A stretch of DNA of 64,000 nucleotides, from NCBI RefSeq assembly GCF_037325665.1, contig NC_090255.1, positions 24,475,249-24,539,248 of the forward strand, read 5' to 3'. The notes under the pieces were generated by a model. The model saw only the letters and a list, made by a program, of their open reading frames with translations. It did no database searches and was not told the origin of the DNA. Source of the DNA: Littorina saxatilis (Eukaryota; Mollusca; Gastropoda; Littorinimorpha; Littorinidae). Of the stretch, positions 22,694-32,133 are shown in pieces. Every line of letters starts with the position of its first letter. Position 1 is the stretch's first letter. The position numbers and the translations under genes were made by a program.

Positions 22694-23578
22694 AGTATAA
22701 GGAAGGACTTGAGATGAAGCTGTAATTGGAACGTTTTACATGGATTGTATGTTAGGTGTAGCTGTTTTTGGATCATTTTAGACTTACTATCGTCTTGATG
22801 TTGTTTTTGTTGGAGCGTGTTTCATACTGATTACCTGGAAGATGTTCTTACTAGACGAGCGTATTAAATGAATTATCTGATAGATATGACTGTTATTGGA
22901 GCGTTTTAGACTGAGTATCTGGTGGATGTTTCTGTTATTGGAGCGTTTTAGACTGAGTATCTGGTGGATGTTTCTGTTATTGGAGCGTTTTAGACTGAGT
23001 ATCTGGTGGATGTTTCTGTTATTGGAGCGTTTTAGACTGAGTATCTGGTGGATGTTTCTGTTATTGGAGCGTTTCAGACTGAGTATCTGGCGGATGTTTC
23101 TGTTATTGGAGCGTTTTAAACTGACCATCTTGTAGATGTACATATACACGGAGCGTTTTAGACTGACTATCTGGAAGATGTAGCTGTTATTGGAGCGTTT
23201 TAAATGGATTAACTGGTTGATGTTGCTGTTATTGGAACATTAAAATATATGATCTTTTTAGATGTGACAGATATTCGATGCGTTCAAATAGATTATCTGT
23301 TAGATGTAGCCGTAATTGGAGCGTTTAAATAGATTTTTTGTCAGTTGTAGCTGTAATTGGAGTGTTTAAATAAACAATCTGTTAGATGTAGCTGTTATTG
23401 GAGCGTTTTAAATAGATTATCTGTTAGATGTAGCTGTTTTTGCTGTGTTTAGATAGATTATCTGTTAGACGTAGCTGTTATTATAGAGTTTACATATATT
23501 ATCTGTTAGATGTAGCTGTTATTGGAGCGTTAAATGGATTATCTGGTTGATGTAGATGTTATTGAAACTGAATGTTTA

Positions 23579-23908
23579 CCAGGGCTCCCCATAGAGCGCG
23601 TCCCTGCGTCCTATACGCACTAGAGGCCAAAAACACGTACCGTACCAGAAATGTAGGGGTCCCGGGACGCACTAGACTCTAAAAGAGCGGGTCCTGGATT
23701 GTCAGTGTCCACCTAGAATATTCCAATGAAAAAGACACTTCACAGTACACAATACGTGACCACAATGTTTTAAAAGTACACTGGGACTTTTTGGCTTTTG
23801 GACCCTTAGGACCCTCTAAAATTCTGCTGTGGGGGTCCATGGACCCTCTAAATATTGAAAGTGGGGGTCCCGGGACGCACCAGGAGGGGCGTCCGTGGGG
23901 AGCCCTGG
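23579..23908. mobile_element. MITE with CCAGGGCTCCCCA ends
   Basis: Ends CCAGGGCTCCCC and GGGGAGCCCTGG are perfectly inverted; TA lies outside both. Internal motifs GGGTCCCGGGACGCAC occur twice. CAGGG ends recall hAT elements, but no 8-bp duplication is seen. Confidence 0.7.
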
Positions 23909-23909
23909 T

Positions 23910-24960
23910 ATATTTCAGACTTACAGAATGATGACCCAGCGAGAGTACTTATGTCTAAAAGGCTATCTGTGAGCTTTGTTAGTTATTGCATTTGGTCATT
24001 CAAATCCTCGAGTTTTGTTGATGTGTAAACGTGTAAGTTCTTTTTGTAATCTTAAATGTAATATAGTCGAACCTGTAAGGTCCAAATAACTTCTTTTTAC
24101 ATTTTTGTTCGTTTTTTCTTTTATTGGTTCCTTTCTGGGAAAGTACCACGTACATTCTTTGTAAAAAGAACTTGATAACTTTTTATATAAGATGGTTCAT
24201 ATGTTTGACTTAAATACTAGATTTACATCTGCTGATATGTGATCATATTCATTTTCTCTTTTGCCTAATTATAACCTGTTTTTTTCTTCAACAGAGTCCG
24301 TTTACTTTTGTTTGTGGTCTTCTCAGGCATCTTTTGTTTTGTAGCCTTTTACTTCCTCTTGACGTGATAATCCACAGAGAATTTCCTGTCAGACAAAAGT
24401 CTTAAAAATATTGTTTCAATTTTGTTATCTAATCAATTTCAGAGTAGCTTTAATCTAAATTACCAGAACTCAATCCATACAGAAGATATATCAGCTTGTC
24501 AAAGGTTTCTTATAATGTTTTTTTCTCTCACGAAAGCGACTTAGGCTACTGCGTGTTATATTAAAATCGTCCGCCAAATTTCATTTGCTTTTAAGAGTAC
24601 GCTCATAAGCCTAGCTTGTTGTGCTCCATGTTCCTAATTTCATGTATGTGGCTATAGTACCAATGAAATTTATTGAATAAACCTGTTTAAACCAAATCGT
24701 GTCAATAGACTTATGCATTCGCCATTACATCCACTGTTGGTCAATCATGTGGTCAAGCTCAAAGGACGTTGTCCAAATAGCGTCAATGTGATAGAAGACC
24801 TGTCTTTAAGTGATAGAAGAAACACGCTTTTGTCACTTGTTGTAGCATCATTACAGTGATTAAATCATGAGAGTTGTTTCGTGTGTCCTCTTTTTCTTGA
24901 TGTTCTGGCCTTAGGTCCATCATACGATTTTTTTTAACCATATCACATTTGTTAGGCATT
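23910..24960. other. no gene recognised
   Basis: AT-rich, with no coding or repeat structure I can name. GAATAAACCTG near 24675 could be a poly(A) signal on the plus strand. Confidence 0.5.
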
Positions 24961-24983
24961 AAATCATTCGTTTATCAGTGTGT

Positions 24984-25275
24984 GAGTTTGTTTGTGTGTA
25001 TGTGTGTGTGTGTGTTTGTGAATGTGTGTGCGCGTACGTGCGTTCGTGTGTGTGTGTGTGCGTGTGTGTGAGTGTGTGTGTGTGCGTGTGTGTGTGCGTG
25101 TGTGCATGGAGAAAGAACGCATTTTCAGAATGCTGCTACAATGAATCAAGTTGATTACTTCCCATGTGCTGCAGAACCCACACGCACACACAGACACTTG
25201 CATACACACAGACATACACGCTTACAGACACACACCACACACACATACAGAAACACACACACACACGTGTACACC
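24984..25275 (+). repeat. TG block then CA block
   Basis: Interrupted (TG)n at 24984-25112 and (CA)n at 25181-25275, roughly mirror images around a unique 70-bp core; overlapping frames are artefacts. Confidence 0.9.
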
Positions 25276-25465
25276 TAAACACGCACATTGGACAGACACT
25301 GAGCCACACACGGACACCCCCCACCCTCACACACCAATTCGAATAATTTGGTGTGACAGACATCACTTGTTCTGATCAACCTTTTGCTATGCCCGCGGCG
25401 AAGAATACAAAGGTAGCTGAAAGACGACCAAGGTGGTTAGAAATGCAGAGTACATTTTAGGAACC

Positions 25466-25524
25466 TACGCTAAACAAGATGGCGCCAGCTTATTCTAACT
25501 TGAAGCCATCTTGTTAGCGTAGGT
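25466..25524. mobile_element. tiny hairpin element
   Basis: CCTACGCTAAACAAGATGGC and GCCATCTTGTTAGCGTAGG are inverted around a short loop. MITE-like, about 60 bp. Confidence 0.55.
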
Positions 25525-25555
25525 GACCTGTGCAGAGTAAAGCGCATACTTTTTA

Positions 25556-25619
25556 CATTTAGTCAAGTTATGACTAAATGTTTTAACATAGAGGGGGGGG
25601 AATCGAGACGAGGGTCGTG

Positions 25620-25660
<41 letters not shown>

Positions 25661-27236
25661 GATTCAGAGTAAACTACTGGACCGATCTTTATGAAATTTT
25701 ACATGAAAGTTCCTGGGTATGATATCCCCAGACATTTTTTTCTTTTTTTGGATAAATGTCTTTGATGACGTCATATCCGGCTTTTTGTAAAAGTTGAGGC
25801 GGCACTGTCACACCCTCATTTTTCAATCAAATTGATTGAAATTTTGGCCAAGCAATCTTCGACGAAGGCCGGACTTTGGTATTGCATTTCAGCTTGGTGG
25901 CTTAAAAATTAATTGATGACTTTGGTCATTAAAAATCTGAAAATTGTAATTAATTTTTTTTCTTCTCAAAACGATCCAAAATTACGTTCATCTTATTCTT
26001 CATCATTTTCTGATTCCAAAAACATATAAATATGTTATATTCGAATTTAAAACAAGCTCTGAAAATTAAAAATATAAAACTTATGATTAAAATAAAATGT
26101 CCGAAATCGATTTAAAAACAATTTCATCTTATTTCTTGTCGGTTCCTGATTCCAAAAACATATAGATATGATATGTTTGGGTTAAAAACACGCTCAGAAA
26201 GTTAAAACGAAGAGAGGTACAGAAAAGCGTGCTATGCAGCACAGCGAAACCACTACCGCGCTGAACAGGCTCGTCAGTTTCACTCCGTTAGGCACAAGCG
26301 GCGGACTACCGTCATTGTGAAACAAGAAGGGCAAAGCCCATACGACTCACATGCTTGACCTTGACATGACCTTGACCTTCAGGGTCAAGGTCAAATAACT
26401 AAACCTAGCAATGACATCATACACTAAGAACTGCTTTACATATTTTTCCTACCAAAATACATGTGACCTTGACCCAAGGTCAAGGTCATCCAAGGTCATG
26501 CAACACAAAGCTGTTAATTCAAGACATAGGAAGTACAATGGTGCTTATTGGCTCTTTCTACCATGAGATATGGTCACTTTTAGTGGTTCACTACCTTATT
26601 TTGGTCACATTTCATAAGGGTCAAAGTGACCTTGACCTTGATCATATGTGACCAAATGTGTCTCATGATGAAAGCATAACATGTGCCCCACATAATCTTT
26701 AAGATGAAACAGTTATCTTCCATAGTTCAGGGTCAAGGTCACTTCAAAATATGTATACAATCCAACTTTGAAGAGCTCCTGTGACCTTGACCTTGAAGCA
26801 AGGTAAACCAAACTGGTATCAAAAGATGGGGCTTGCTTTGCCCTATATATCATATATAGGTGAGGTATTCAATCTCAAAAACTTCAGAGAAAATGGGGAA
26901 AATGTGACAACATTTATGGCCCCTGCGACCTTGACCTTGAAGCAAGGTCAAGATGCTATGTATGTTTTTTGGGGCCTTGTCATCATACACCATCTTGCCA
27001 AATTTGGTACTGATAGACTGAATAGTGTCCAAGAAATATCCAACGTTAAAGTTTTCCGGACGGACGTCCGGACGGATGGACGGACGTCCGGGGGGACGGA
27101 CAGACGGACGACTCGGGTGAGTACATAGACTCACTTTTGCTTCGCATGTGAGTCAAAAATGCAGTGCGTTCAGTTTCATTCTGTGAGTTCCACAGCTTGA
27201 CTAAATGTAGTAATTTCGCCTTACGCGACTTGTTTT
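25556..27236 (+). mobile_element. TG-bearing element, copy 3, split by an insertion
   Basis: Same order as copy 1: TTTAGTCAAGTTATGACTAAA, GAGACGAGGGTCGTGG, (TG)n, body to about 26320, then after an 830-bp insertion the 3' end GTGCGTTCAGTTTCATTCTG...CGCCTTACGCGACTTG. Copy 1 shows the uninterrupted order, which defines the insertion. Confidence 0.75.
26325..27158 (+). mobile_element. nested element rich in AGGTCA half-sites
   Basis: Inserted into copy 3. Near its ends GACTCACATGC (26344) and GCATGTGAGTC (27144-27154) are inverted. At least six clusters of TGACCTTGACCTT or AAGGTCAAGGTCA lie inside (about 26355-26395, 26463-26500, 26629, 26727, 26781, 26931). TCAAGGTCA is the ERR/SF-1 response element. 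Its right part has GGACGGACGTCC-type repeats (27058-27110). The 115-residue frame at 26781-27128 is not supported. Confidence 0.7.
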
Positions 27237-27239
27237 TAT

Positions 27240-27670
27240 TGCAGGAATTGACTAAGGGAGAAGACTCGTTTTTAGTATACATTGACGATGAACTTTATTA
27301 CTTCCCATGCAAAGTACAGCGGGAGAAACACACATGCGCGCTAGCGCACACACAGACAGCCACACACACCTGCACAAATATCGAGAGATCAACAACAACA
27401 AGAACAACAACACCACCTCACGTTTTCCGAAAATATGGAGTTTAGGTGTGTTTGATCGAAAATGTGCCCATAAACCATTAAAAGGCTAATTCTTTCTTTA
27501 TTTTTTGGAACAAGACACACAATTGAAAGAAGCCCCAAAATCAATGTATACGATTCCCCGACTCTAGAACAATTACAAAAAGAAGACAACACTCGATTTT
27601 GCAGACTTTACAAGGAAAATTTTCTTTTCCGACATCCAGGGGACGCAGCTTGCACAGTTTCCCGCAAATA
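27240..27670. other. no gene recognised
   Basis: CA-rich and ACA-rich stretches, no coding support. TTTATT at about 27498 would be AATAAA on the minus strand and is a candidate poly(A) signal for the golgin-like gene. Confidence 0.4.
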
Positions 27671-27675
27671 AAGAG

Positions 27676-27876
27676 TCAAACACACATGCCTGTATACATT
27701 AAAACAATAGCCGACCCTATGTTTCCCTTGGGCTTGTCATCAAAAACAAATATTTTCTTTTCTTTATCAATATAACTGGCTTTCTTAATCATCTCCTGCT
27801 GAACTTTCGAAATCTCACAGTCGCCTAATTTGAAGCGTTCATTTTCTAAATAAATAAACAAACACACAACGGAAAC
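27676..27876 (-). pseudogene. possible third copy of golgin-like last exon
   Basis: Preceded on the minus strand by a good acceptor TTTATTTATTTAG, the frame reads NERFKLGDCEISKVQQEMIK and further. This resembles ILRFSEVQREKIAKAI of the true last exon. The rest is not conserved. Either an old tandem duplicate or an alternative terminal exon; similarity is short, so this is tentative. Confidence 0.35.
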
Positions 27877-28029
27877 AAGTTTTTGTAAATTCTTCATAAA
27901 ATTTTCGTCCGGCCGTCGCTGACTTTTTTTTAGGATGGTATAAATGACAATTAAGCAACGACGGCACGTGACGTACAGTGTTCATAGTCTGTCCTACACA
28001 GATTCAGAGTCTTTCGAAATACTCCTCTG

Positions 28030-28200
28030 GCTTCTCCGGCAGGCTCGAGGAGGTACTTCTGAGTACATAAGCCAATTTCAGTCAATCACCATTCAGATAG
28101 ATTCCGCATATCGACTGACGAATTTCGCAATGCTTTCCCTCTGAACTGTACAAAACCCTACCAATCTCACAATCCATTGGGAATGTTCTTTGTCCGTCAT
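28030..28200 (-). pseudogene. second, decayed copy of golgin-like last exon
   Basis: DNA similarity to 28225-28430 is clear (GGCTTCTCCGGCAGGCTCGA against GGCTTCTTCGGCAGGCTCGA, then GCCAATTTCAGTCAA). On the minus strand the frame reads MTDKEHSQWIVRLVGF and VQRESIAKFV, aligning to KTEDEHLRAIVRILRF and VQREKIAKAI of the last exon. Many conserved positions have changed, so it looks like a decaying duplicate of the exon end plus its 3' flank. Confidence 0.6.
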
Positions 28201-28294
28201 ACACCACTATATTAATATTATGAGAGGGCTTCTTCGGCAGGCTCGAGGAAGTTTCACATGAGACTTTTGAGTACATACGCCAATTTCAGTCAAA

Positions 28295-28618
28295 TCACCA
28301 TCCAGATTTGTTACGTTTGTGGATGATGGCTTTCGCAATTTTCTCGCGCTGAACTTCGGAGAATCTCAAAATTCTCACGATAGCTCGTAAGTGCTCATCT
28401 TCCGTCTTTTTATCTGCTGTCAGGAAATGGAAAACGGAGTCCTTCAGGAATCGCAGCGTTGTTTCTGCCTCCGTGCCTGGCATTGGGGAAGTGTGGTAGC
28501 TCTCGTGACGTTGTATCGTCTGCCATTTGGCCAGTTCCGCCTGCGTGCGCACCAGCTTGTTACGTAAATCCGTTTCCGTCGCGTCTGAGCTTCTTCTGCC
28601 TTTGTTCTGCAGTTCAAT
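28295..28618 (-). CDS. golgin-like protein, exon 6 (GRIP-like end)
   Basis: Last exon, after acceptor CCTTTCAG, phase 0, 107 codons then TGA. Residues 558-664 begin with a coiled-coil stretch (LRNKLVRTQAELAKWQ). A compact segment at about 609-656 follows, with TLRFLKDSVFHFLTA, EHLRAIVRILRFS and VQREKIAKAI. The pattern (aromatic)LK..v..Fl....e...L..ai..iL.fs..e..ki resembles GRIP domains, which bring golgins to the trans-Golgi through Arl1. The tyrosine that most GRIP domains use for Arl1 is F here, so binding is uncertain. Invertebrate 'quick-to-court' proteins are one candidate family; I cannot verify it. Confidence 0.75.
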   Translation of the reverse strand: MELQNKGRRSSDATETDLRNKLVRTQAELAKWQTIQRHESYHTSPMPGTEAETTLRFLKDSVFHFLTADKKTEDEHLRAIVRILRFSEVQREKIAKAIIHKRNKSGW

Positions 28619-28888
28619 CTGAAAGGACGGAGAGCAAAGTTAGACCAAATAATGTGTTGATCGGGGGCCGAAGATATGACTAAGTTTAAGTGAAAGAAGA
28701 GGTTATGTGCGGATAGTTTTTGTAGCAAGGCTTTATGGCTTTCTTCTTGAGCACGTACGTGACACCATAGAACTTTAGTTATTCCCTCCTCGACTTCTTT
28801 CTTTCTGTAAACTTGAAGGTGTGTTTATTTGAGATAATCACCCAACAACCCCCCCCCCCAAAAAAAAAAAAAAACACCCCACACAAAG

Positions 28889-28996
28889 AAAGCAACTTCA
28901 CATAAAGCTGACCCGTGTCCGTTCCGGCCAGTGATTCGAACCAGTGACCCGAGGAATACTAGTCCAGAGCTCTACCAACAGACCACCTACCTAGGC
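28889..28996 (-). mobile_element. SINE head, family 1
   Basis: Minus strand: GTCTGTTGGTAGAGC (A-box region), B box GGTTCGAATC, then GGCCGGAACGGACACGGGTC as in the family-1 copies at 10285 and 38345. 3' truncated next to A and C runs (28850-28875), inside intron 5. Confidence 0.65.
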
Positions 28997-29287
28997 TGAT
29001 GTGGTGGGAGCCAACGGTGAGGTCCGATTGGTTGAAATCACACAAAACTCTCAATTTGAATCAATCCGACCCCGCGCCTGGCTCCCACCCAGTTGGCAAC
29101 CTTCTCGTGCATATCAGCCCATGGCCTCAGGGACAGTGATATCCTCATCTTGTCCTTCAGTTTATCATTTTGGCCAAGCGATACCTGTCAAGAAAGGACA
29201 CCTTCAATGTAGGGACACTTTTGTCCATTTCCTCGCCTGTTCCATCAACATCACAGATACCACTGTACAAGATTTTTCTGTTCTTAC

Positions 29288-29383
29288 CTCTTCTTCCCTT
29301 TCGAAGATGGCGGACTCTCTTCCTTTCTTGTACATCTCCAGAAAGATTTCTTCCGCTTGGGCCAGCCTTTCCGCTTTGTCTCT
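29288..29383 (-). CDS. golgin-like protein, exon 5 (coiled coil)
   Basis: 32 codons, phase 0 at both ends, acceptor TTAACAG and donor GAG|GTAAGA. Residues 526-557 (RDKAERLAQAEEIFLEMYKK and on) are highly charged and heptad-like, continuing the coiled coil. Found by phase and splice signals. Confidence 0.78.
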
Positions 29384-30160
29384 CTGTTAACACACGTACG
29401 ACACATTTAAACACACACAATTACAAACACGCAGGCTGACAGCAACCGAGCATTTGACTGGCAATCGTTATTCAATGGCCAAATAACGGTCTCAACATGC
29501 CCCATACGCTACACAGTTTGGTTTGAAGTTTTTAATTATGTCACCGCACACCAGAAATACCTGTACCTAAGGGGATATAATAACAATTGGCTGTCGCTTT
29601 CGAACACAGAAAAAATTATTTCAGTATTGCAAAGTGTAATTTCTTCATCAAATTGTTGATAGTGTCGAATGTAAACAGAACAGTCTCAAACGCCATCTTT
29701 GGTTTACGAAACGTCACGAAGTGACGTCAACGGTCCAAAAATAGCTCAAGTCCTGGAGAACTGTTGCTAAACAATGCAATAACGAATTAATTATTTCTTG
29801 CAATTGGTAATTTTAAGGACTTCATACCTAAAACTTTGCAGGAAGCTTAATTTATACATCTCCGCAACGATGGGAAAAGCCCTGGAAGTAATTAAACTAA
29901 TTAAATAGGACTATGTCAGCCTTTAATTCGCAGGGGTTTCGCCTGTCACCGTAATCAATAATTTTAAAACATGAAACAAAAAAAGTGGAAAAAAAGAAAG
30001 AAAATCGATTTGCAGAAATTACAAGGGAAGCTATCCTTTTTTGACATTTAGCAGACACACATACCACCCTATCGACCCTATTTGTTTTGGCCTTGTCACC
30101 GAACAAAAAATAAATGGCCCCAGCATCATAACGGAGCATTCTCAGAACACGGGTACAAAC

Positions 30161-30304
30161 CTTGACGTCCTCCAGTTGCTGCTGTAGGGTGGCCACGGTC
30201 TTGACTGACTCCTCGTGAGATTCCTTGAGTGACGTCACTTCCTTTCGCGCCGTTTCCGCCAATGCGCGCGCCTCTTCCAGCTCTCCCTGTAGCTTGCCAT
30301 TGGC
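30161..30304 (-). CDS. golgin-like protein, exon 4 (coiled coil)
   Basis: 48 codons, phase 0 at both ends, acceptor GTTTTCAG and donor AAG|GTTTGT. Residues 478-525 start ANGKLQGELEEARALAETAR and end LQQQLEDVK, a clear coiled coil. Confidence 0.82.
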
Positions 30305-30735
30305 CTGAAAACGCAACAACAGGATGGGTTGGTTGCTTGTTCGTTTTTAAAGTCCTTTCAACTTAATTAGCAATGCGGGGCCATACAAGGTCGGGAAAAA
30401 AGAATCAGTTATTTAGTGGGACGGACTTTGTTATTCTATTCGTTCGTTGGTTAATTGCTTGATTTGATAATCAATTATTTAGTAGTCGTTTAGTTAATTG
30501 TACATACACGAACACGTGTAACCCCGTTCTCCTGAACTACCCCCGTGAGAGTTCCTCGTTACACTGAATGAATCTTAAATGTTTGTTGTCACTATAGCAC
30601 TCAACTAAGCTGTTGATTGCAACCAATGTTCAAACTACACAGCCACACGTACCGAGGATCCACGGTTCAGTGTCACCTTATTGATTACACATTAGAACCC
30701 TCCGTTTTTAGACCACCCGTTTTAACCCCCCACCC

Positions 30736-30790
30736 CCCCAACCCGACACCAACCCAACTCACCCCCCCCCCCCCCCGCCACACCCCCCAT
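30736..30790 (+). repeat. C-rich tract
   Basis: CACCCCCC-type low-complexity sequence in intron 3 of the golgin-like gene. Confidence 0.85.
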
Positions 30791-30924
30791 TTAAAACTAA
30801 CGCTTTTCACGTTTTCTGTTCTGAACGTCAGTAAATCTACCTTACTTTCAAAGACGACTTCCTCCCCTTTGAGACCTGTTTTCCCGGATTTTCTGAGATC
30901 TTAGATGGGAAGGTCCAATGCACC

Positions 30925-31157
30925 CTCTGTACCCTCTGTACCCACCTGTTCCCTCTGTACCCTCTGTACCCACCTGTACCCTCCTGTTCCCTCTGTGCCC
31001 TCTGTACCCACCTGTTCCCTCTGTACCCTCTGTACCCTCTGTGACCTCTGTACCCTCTGTACCCTCTGTACCCTCTGTACCCTCTGTGCCCTCTGTACCC
31101 TCTGTGACCTCTGTACCCTCTGTACCCACCTGTTCCCTCTGTACCCTCTGTACCCAC
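30925..31157 (-). repeat. 9-bp intronic array GGGTACAGA
   Basis: About 25 units of GGGTACAGA (minus-strand sense) with GTGGGTACA variants, starting right at the donor of exon 3. Its period of nine makes the translated run G-T-E/G-Y-R without meaning. G triplets near donors act as intronic splicing enhancers in animals. Confidence 0.85.
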
Positions 31158-31374
31158 CTGTTCCCTCTTATCCTCGATCCTTGCCCTCAGCTGCTCCACC
31201 TCCCGCTGCCTGTCTTCCAGCTCCTTTGTGAGGTCCTTGACGCGCTGCTTCAGGTCTCTCAGCACCAGGTCCTTGCGCTGGGAAGGTGTCAAGTACGTGT
31301 CTGACACGTCCAGGTGGCTCTGGTCGTGGTCGTGGTGGTGCTTCTCGAACCGCAGTCGGCTCGTCAGGGTTTCC
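31158..31374 (-). CDS. golgin-like protein, exon 3 (coiled coil start)
   Basis: 217 nt. Acceptor TTGTCCAG lies in the last unit of a 48-bp minisatellite; donor CAG|GTGGGT. With phase 2 in and phase 0 out it encodes residues 405-477: ETLTSRLRFEKHHHDHDQSH, then DVSDTYLTPSQRKDLVLRDL and a coiled coil to KREQ. Each upstream minisatellite unit repeats the acceptor and first codons in frame, so alternative starts would add multiples of 16 residues. The choice of the innermost acceptor is the simplest, not proven. Confidence 0.75.
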
Positions 31375-31640
31375 CTGGACAATGAGCTTACCGTCAAATG
31401 CAGTTGGCTCGTCAGGGTTTCCCTGGACAATGAGCTTACAGTCAAATGCAGTCGGCTCGTTAGGGTTTCCCTGGACAATGAGCTTACAGTAAAATGCAGT
31501 CGGCTCGTCAGGGTTTCCTTGGACAATGAGCTTACAGTAAAATGCAGTCGGCTCGTCAGGGTTTCCCTGGACAATGAGCTTACAGTAAAATGCAGTCGGC
31601 TCGTCAGGGTTTCCCTGGACAATGAGCTTACAGTCAAATG
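31353..31640 (-). repeat. 48-bp minisatellite at an exon border
   Basis: Six units. Minus-strand unit contains ACTGTAAGCTCATTGTCCAG followed by GGAAACCCTGACGAGC, i.e. a pyrimidine-bearing 3' splice site and the first codons of exon 3. Units differ by one or two bases. Confidence 0.9.
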
Positions 31641-31689
31641 CTGTCGAACCTGTCTTTAACGACCATTTAAAGAACCGACCCTAAGTTAT

Positions 31690-31752
31690 AGACAGCACTT
31701 CTTCTCAGCCCCCCCCCCACTCCCCCCCTCTCTCCCGCCCCCCCCCCCTTTC
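31690..31752 (+). repeat. C-rich tract
   Basis: Runs of C separated by ACT and TCT in intron 2. Confidence 0.85.
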
Positions 31753-31956
31753 TCGGCCCCATCGACATTCCAGCCCCTTATCAGCACTCCTATGTTGGTA
31801 GATAAAACAGTTAAAAAAAATCACAAGACTCAAAATACACTGAAATGTTCACAATATTAGTGGTATGTCTTCGCGTCCCTTTGACACCCCCCTCCCCCCC
31901 TTCGAGTTCCCATGCACGAATCCCCATCCAAAGTCGAAACAAGTCATATCACTCAC

Positions 31957-32037
31957 CTGGATTTATTGGCAGGGATGCCGATGAAACACCCAGAATCCGA
32001 AAACACAGAAATGTTCTCGCATTGACTGGCACTTCTT
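31957..32037 (-). CDS. golgin-like protein, exon 2 (duplicate of exon 1 end)
   Basis: 81 nt, acceptor AGCTGAG|AAGAAG, donor CAG|GTGAGT, phase 2 in and out, so it can be included or skipped without changing frame. It encodes RSASQCENISVFSDSGCF and IGIPANKSR, nearly the same as the end of exon 1 (RSTSQCENISVCSDSGCF, TGIPANRSK). DNA identity is also high around the donor. This is a recent tandem exon duplication; both copies keep the reading frame. Confidence 0.75.
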
Positions 32038-32133
32038 CTCAGCTTCCCACCACCCCAAATCTCCCCCTCCCCCTCCCCCTCCCCCTGCCCATCTCAAACC
32101 CAAAGCTAACCAAATTCCAAACCCTTTACTCAC

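Larger units (their letters stand above)
21935..23570 (+). repeat. 42-bp minisatellite, degenerate
   Basis: Repeats of a 42-bp unit (TTATTGGAGCGTTTTAGACT within it). Five nearly identical copies at about 22886-23110 are flanked by increasingly diverged copies out to 21935 and 23570. The array is interrupted by the MITE at 22231-22693. Because 42 is a multiple of three, both strands show repetitive open frames (22896-23135 +, 22787-23149 -) with a 14-residue period; I do not regard these as genes. Confidence 0.85.

Noticed and set aside
26781-27128. 115-codon frame in the AGGTCA-rich element
   Set aside because: Composition follows the GACCTTGACCTT and GGACGGAC repeats; no domain.
30848-31129. 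GTEGTEGY-repeat frame next to golgin-like exon 3
   Set aside because: Lies after a good donor and is translation of a 9-bp intronic array.
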